Positions 60,882-64,000 of a stretch of 64,000 nucleotides of DNA are shown piece after piece. Source of the DNA: Microbacterium sp. SLBN-154. Lineage in GTDB: Bacteria > Actinomycetota > Actinomycetes > Actinomycetales > Microbacteriaceae. Position 1 is the first letter of the stretch; every line of letters starts with the position of its first letter. The stretch lies in the NCBI RefSeq assembly GCF_006715565.1, contig NZ_VFNL01000001.1, positions 1 to 64,000 of the forward strand, written 5' to 3'. The position numbers and the translations under genes are program-made. Under the pieces are notes generated by a model. The model did no database searches. It saw only the letters and a program-made list of their open reading frames with translations, and was not told the origin of the DNA.

Positions 60882-62120
60882 ATGGCCGTGACGACTCCAC
60901 GAGATGCGCATGTCGGTGATTACGACCCGCTGGCGTCGGATGATCCGGAAGACGTGCGCGCGACTTTCGACGATCTCCGCGGTCGGTGCCCGGTCGCCCA
61001 CTCCTCGGCCTACGGCGGGTTCTGGACGCTCAGTCGCTACGAGGATGTCCGCGCTGCGGCATCCGATTCTCAGACCTTCATCTCCTCGGTCGCGGCGGTC
61101 ATCCCGCGCGATCCCCGCGGACTTCGGCGGCCTCCCCTGAACTTCGACGCTCCGGCGCATACGCCGTACCGTCGCGCGCTCGACCGGACGCTTCAGCGGT
61201 CGCGGCTCGACCACCTCGAACCGCGACTGTGGGAGCATGCGCGACGCGAGCTCGCGCCCATGCTCGCGCGTGGAGGTGGGGATGTCGCCCAGGAGTACGG
61301 CGTCCGATTCCCGGCCTGGCTGACCACGGAGTGGTTGAATCTCCCGTCGGATATCGCACCCGAGCTGGCTGAGACGTCGTTCCGCTGGGTATCGGCGTGG
61401 CGGGATCAGGACCGCGACACCGTCAACGAAGCCAGCGCGGCGATGTACGAAATGGCGTGGGATCTGTTGCGGGCCCGCAAGGCAGACCCGCTCCCGGTAG
61501 AAGAAGACCCCGCCAGCTCGCTCCTGGCCGAGCGGGTCGACGGCGAGCCCTTGCTCGACGAGAACCTCGTCGGCGCCCTGCGTCAGTGCCTCGTGGTCGG
61601 GATGGTCGCTCCGCCCATCCTCCTCGGTTCGGTGACCCAGCACCTGTCCGACGATCGCGAACTGCAGGATCGGCTTCGCGCCAACCCCGAACTGATGCCC
61701 GCGGCGGTCGAGGAGTTCGTGCGTCTCTACTCGCCGTACCGGGGCTTCGCACGCACCGTCTCCGAGGCGATCACTCTTCACGGTCGCGAGATCCAGCCCG
61801 AGGAACCCATCGCACTGTCCTACGTCGCAGCCAACCGCGACCCTGAAATGTTCGAGAACCCCAACGAGTTCATCCTCGATCGGCCGAACATCCGCCAGCA
61901 CCTCGGATTCGGCCGTGGCAGGCACCGATGCGCGGGCATGCCCCTCGCTCGACTCGGCATCCGCGTCGCGCTCACGCATCTCCTGCAGGCGACCGCGTCG
62001 TTCCATGTCAACGGCCCGACTGTCGGGGCCCGCATGCCGGAGGTGGGTCTGACCTCGGTGCCGCTCGAACTGACGCCGGCGCGGCAGGAGCCTCGTCTGG
62101 GTCAGATGGCGCGCGCGTAG
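60882..62120 (+). CDS. Cytochrome P450 with atypical I-helix
   Basis: 412 aa soluble bacterial P450. Heme loop HLGFGRGRHRCAGMPLAR with the thiolate Cys, K-helix EEFVRLYSP (ExxR) and R of GFART are present. The I-helix, normally AGxE/DT, reads LVVGMVAPPILLGSV: the acid and the Thr that deliver protons for O2 activation are absent. No ferredoxin or reductase gene is adjacent. GAGGACAG precedes ATG 60882. Divergent from the PaaX-like gene. Likely oxidises the substrate of the neighbouring importer, by inference. Confidence 0.9.
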   Translation: MAVTTPRDAHVGDYDPLASDDPEDVRATFDDLRGRCPVAHSSAYGGFWTLSRYEDVRAAASDSQTFISSVAAVIPRDPRGLRRPPLNFDAPAHTPYRRALDRTLQRSRLDHLEPRLWEHARRELAPMLARGGGDVAQEYGVRFPAWLTTEWLNLPSDIAPELAETSFRWVSAWRDQDRDTVNEASAAMYEMAWDLLRARKADPLPVEEDPASSLLAERVDGEPLLDENLVGALRQCLVVGMVAPPILLGSVTQHLSDDRELQDRLRANPELMPAAVEEFVRLYSPYRGFARTVSEAITLHGREIQPEEPIALSYVAANRDPEMFENPNEFILDRPNIRQHLGFGRGRHRCAGMPLARLGIRVALTHLLQATASFHVNGPTVGARMPEVGLTSVPLELTPARQEPRLGQMARA

Positions 62121-62224
62121 GTGCGGGCCGGCACGCGGCCGTACCCGTCGGTGACGGTGAGCGAGACCGCGCCGGCGATGGCGGCGACAGCGGTGGCAAC
62201 GAGGAGCGTGAGGAAGACGACCAT
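62102..62224 (-). CDS. 40-aa single-pass membrane peptide
   Basis: Frame from ATG 62224 with GAAAGG 8 nt upstream. Residues 2-22 are a hydrophobic helix (VVFLTLLVATAVAAIAGAVS), followed by a short polar tail LTVTDGYGRVPARTYARAI. It overlaps the P450 stop by 19 bp (convergent) and is divergent from lysR. Small conserved-looking membrane peptide of unknown role; translation is supported only by the ribosome site and composition. Confidence 0.5.
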   Translation of the reverse strand: MVVFLTLLVATAVAAIAGAVSLTVTDGYGRVPARTYARAI

Positions 62225-62329
62225 GGTCGGACCTTTCAGACAGTGAACGTCGATGTACGACGAGCCCCGTTGCTCTTACTCGACCCTCTTATCGTCGACC
62301 TTCTCATCTTTCAGCACAAGCGCACAGTT

Positions 62330-62349
62330 CTGCAACGTCGTTGTAGCTT
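62330..62349 (+). promoter_or_regulatory. LysR operator and leaderless promoter
   Basis: CTGCAACGTCGTTGTAG (62330-62346) is a near-perfect dyad (one pair mismatched) that runs into TAGCTT (62344-62349), which is exactly 6 nt before the ATG at 62356. This fits LysR autorepression from a leaderless promoter. Confidence 0.6.
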
Positions 62350-62355
62350 TGCTTC

Positions 62356-63276
62356 ATGGATGTGCGTCGACTGGACCTTCTCCGCGAGCTGGCGGAACGC
62401 GGCAGCATCACCGCCGTCGCCGCCGCCACGCACCGCACCCCTTCGGCGGTCTCGCAGCAGCTGAAGGTGCTCGAGCGCGAGGCCGGCCTCCCTCTCACCG
62501 AGCGCGTCGGGCGCGGCATCCAGCTCACCAGCGCCGGCCACGCGCTCGCCCGCAGCGCCGGCGAAGTGGCCGTCGCACTCGAGCGCGCAACCGCCCTCTG
62601 GGACGAGTTCCGCAATCACCCGAGCGGCGAGGTCCGCCTGGCCACCTTCCCCTCGGCGGGCCAGGTGCTTCTCCCACAGGTTCTGCAGGAGGTTTCGAGA
62701 ACCCCCGGCTTGATCCTGGCGTGCGCGGACGGGGATCACGAGCTCCTGGACTTCCCCTCACTCACCGCCGACTTCGACATCGTGCTCGCGCACTCCCTGC
62801 GCGGCGCACGGGCCTGGGGTGGGCGGGGTCTGCGCGTGGTCCCGCTCATGACCGAGGCGCTCGACATCGCCCTCCCCGCCGATCACCGCCTCGCCGGCCG
62901 GAGCTACCTCACCGCCGGCGACGTCGTCGACGAACCGTGGATCGGGGTGCCGATCGGCTTCCCGTTCGAACGCATCCTCCACGACATCGAGGAGGCAGCC
63001 GGGCGGCAGGCGACGATCTTCCAGCGCATCAGCGATCTGCGAATGGTCGAAGCGTTCGTGGCCGCCGGACTCGGAGTCTCCCTCATCCCCCGCTCCACCT
63101 CGGGCGGGATCGACCCGAGTCGCGTGGTCCTCAAGCCCCTGCGCGGGGTGGACACCGAGCGAGACATCGTCGCGCTGCTTCGCCCCGACACCGCCGAGCG
63201 CCTCGCGGTGCGCACCGTCCTCTCCATCCTCCAGTCGAAGGCCGCCCAGATCGAAGCGGCACACGCCGCAGCCTGA
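62356..63276 (+). CDS. LysR family transcriptional regulator
   Basis: 306 aa. N-terminal HTH LDLLRELAERGSITAVAAATHRTPSAVSQQLKVLEREAGLPLTERVGRGIQLTSAG, then the type-2 periplasmic-binding effector domain (VRLATFPSAGQVLLP, MVEAFVAAGLGVSLIP). Divergent from the 40-aa membrane peptide; a target cannot be named further. Confidence 0.92.
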   Translation: MDVRRLDLLRELAERGSITAVAAATHRTPSAVSQQLKVLEREAGLPLTERVGRGIQLTSAGHALARSAGEVAVALERATALWDEFRNHPSGEVRLATFPSAGQVLLPQVLQEVSRTPGLILACADGDHELLDFPSLTADFDIVLAHSLRGARAWGGRGLRVVPLMTEALDIALPADHRLAGRSYLTAGDVVDEPWIGVPIGFPFERILHDIEEAAGRQATIFQRISDLRMVEAFVAAGLGVSLIPRSTSGGIDPSRVVLKPLRGVDTERDIVALLRPDTAERLAVRTVLSILQSKAAQIEAAHAAA

Positions 63277-63308
63277 CTCCCCACGTCGGGTCACCAGGCG
63301 AAGGCGCG

Positions 63309-64000
63309 TCACCGGCGGTGGTCGACGACCTCGGGGAGTTCGCGCACCGGAACCACGACGATGTCCTGCACCTTCCAGTCCAGGTCGATGCAGGCCCGGC
63401 GGGCGTCCTCGAGGGTATCGAGCGACGGCGTCCTCCCCTTCCGTGGAACGACGAAGGCTTCGATGTGGAACACATGGCCCTCGTCGCGCACGCGGCTGCC
63501 CGCGTCATCCACCCACCTCAGGCTCCGGAGGTAGTCGTCGACGGCGATCGCCACCGGATGCGGCTTCTTGTCGTCGAAGGTGGTGGCGCGGGCGTCCATC
63601 AGGTCGGTCACTGCCGCCCCCATGTTGCGCAGACCATCCCAGAGGATGCTGGCGGCGATGAAGACGGCGGCGGCGCCGTCCAGCCACCAGATCCCGAGGC
63701 CGATGCCGGTGACACCGATGATGGATCCCACTGCGGTCATCCAGTCGGCCTTGTTCATGTCGGCGTCGGCATACAGCACTTTGTCGTGCAGCTCCTCAGC
63801 CAGGTGCATCTTGGCGCGACCGATGAACACCGGGGGGAGCGCGATCGCGGCCATGACGCCGATCATGAGCCAGCCGAGCCAGATCGTCAGGCCGAAGACC
63901 TCGACAGTTCCGATCGTCGGATGCTCGAGCAGGATGAGACCGAGCGCGGAGTCGACGATGAGGTACGTGCCCATCGTCGTCAGCGCGACCGCAGCCACGA
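63309..64000 (-). CDS. Cation diffusion facilitator transporter (cut by right edge)
   Basis: The frame is open to the window edge, so the N-terminal helices are missing; 230 residues are visible. Membrane helices with LHDKVLYADADMNKADWMTAVGSIIG carry the HxxxD and related metal-site residues of CDF proteins, followed by a cytoplasmic C-terminal domain (GHVFHIEAFVVPRKG). Likely exports Zn, Fe, Mn or Co in exchange for protons; metal not predictable from the fragment. Confidence 0.85.
   Translation of the reverse strand, partial: VAAVALTTMGTYLIVDSALGLILLEHPTIGTVEVFGLTIWLGWLMIGVMAAIALPPVFIGRAKMHLAEELHDKVLYADADMNKADWMTAVGSIIGVTGIGLGIWWLDGAAAVFIAASILWDGLRNMGAAVTDLMDARATTFDDKKPHPVAIAVDDYLRSLRWVDDAGSRVRDEGHVFHIEAFVVPRKGRTPSLDTLEDARRACIDLDWKVQDIVVVPVRELPEVVDHRR

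Overview
The window is high-GC DNA with compact genes, many 1-4 bp stop/start overlaps (ATGA, GTGA, TGATG), frequent GTG starts and many leaderless-looking promoters. Together with the gene content (LacI/ROK-controlled sugar importers without their own ATPase, a phenylacetate cluster, arsenate reductases of the thiol type, a TreS/maltokinase pair, small DUF7882-like proteins) this points to a free-living or plant/soil actinobacterium, most likely Microbacteriaceae (Microbacterium-like). That assignment is inference from gene content. I saw no phage, transposase, rRNA, tRNA or CRISPR; the window looks like ordinary chromosome rich in catabolic and accessory operons.

Layout. 1-7.6 kb: end of a ROK protein, a LacI repressor, and the operon it probably controls (sugar-binding lipoprotein, two permeases, GH3 glycosidase). 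7.7-16.6 kb: small and stress-type genes, including two paralogous DUF7882-like proteins, an SDR, a CinA-type amidase, a 21-bp-period repeat array, a decayed thioredoxin-reductase-like pseudogene beside its usual UBP zinc-finger partner, and a divergent pair of nuclease-like zinc proteins. 16.6-20.3 kb: TetR/SDR and MarR/NmrA-like regulator-enzyme pairs and a second ROK kinase. 20.3-31 kb: a phenylacetate catabolic region (paaABCDE, thioesterase, paaZ, hydroxyacyl-CoA dehydrogenase, enoyl-CoA hydratase) whose two transcription units carry a nearly identical operator, then a MarR/DMT-transporter pair and a TetR that may be the pathway repressor. 31-36 kb: an arsenic cluster with ArsR, an ArsO-like flavoprotein, an ArsN-like acetyltransferase, an ArsR-ArsC fusion, two more ArsC and an aquaglyceroporin, but no ArsB or Acr3 pump.

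36-42.6 kb (minus strand): a tightly overlapping operon of GH3 glycosidase, TIM-barrel isomerase, DhaK-DhaL kinase, RpiB-type isomerase and a 3-hydroxyacyl-CoA-dehydrogenase-like enzyme, best read as a tetrulose-phosphate pathway feeding erythrose 4-phosphate. 42.7-53 kb: PhzF, maltokinase converging on trehalose synthase, a universal stress protein, SHOCT and DUF6325-like proteins, a PEBP protein, and a yaeQ-kdgK-eda operon. 52-62 kb: the least familiar block, with two paralogous alpha/beta hydrolases, a complete peptide/opine-type ABC importer and a PaaX-like repressor on one strand, and a divergent cytochrome P450 lacking the usual I-helix acid/alcohol pair. It looks like an uptake-and-degradation system for an unknown ester, amide or glycoside-like compound. 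62-64 kb: a 40-aa membrane peptide, a LysR regulator, and a cation diffusion facilitator cut by the right edge.

Regulation can be read in many gaps. A TANNNT hexamer 6-8 nt before the start codon marks leaderless starts for most regulators, and perfect or near-perfect dyads sit on these promoters. Four unrelated families of short intergenic repeats (17-bp tandem, 21-bp-period GTGCAC array, 58-bp and 59-bp nested inverted repeats) are present.
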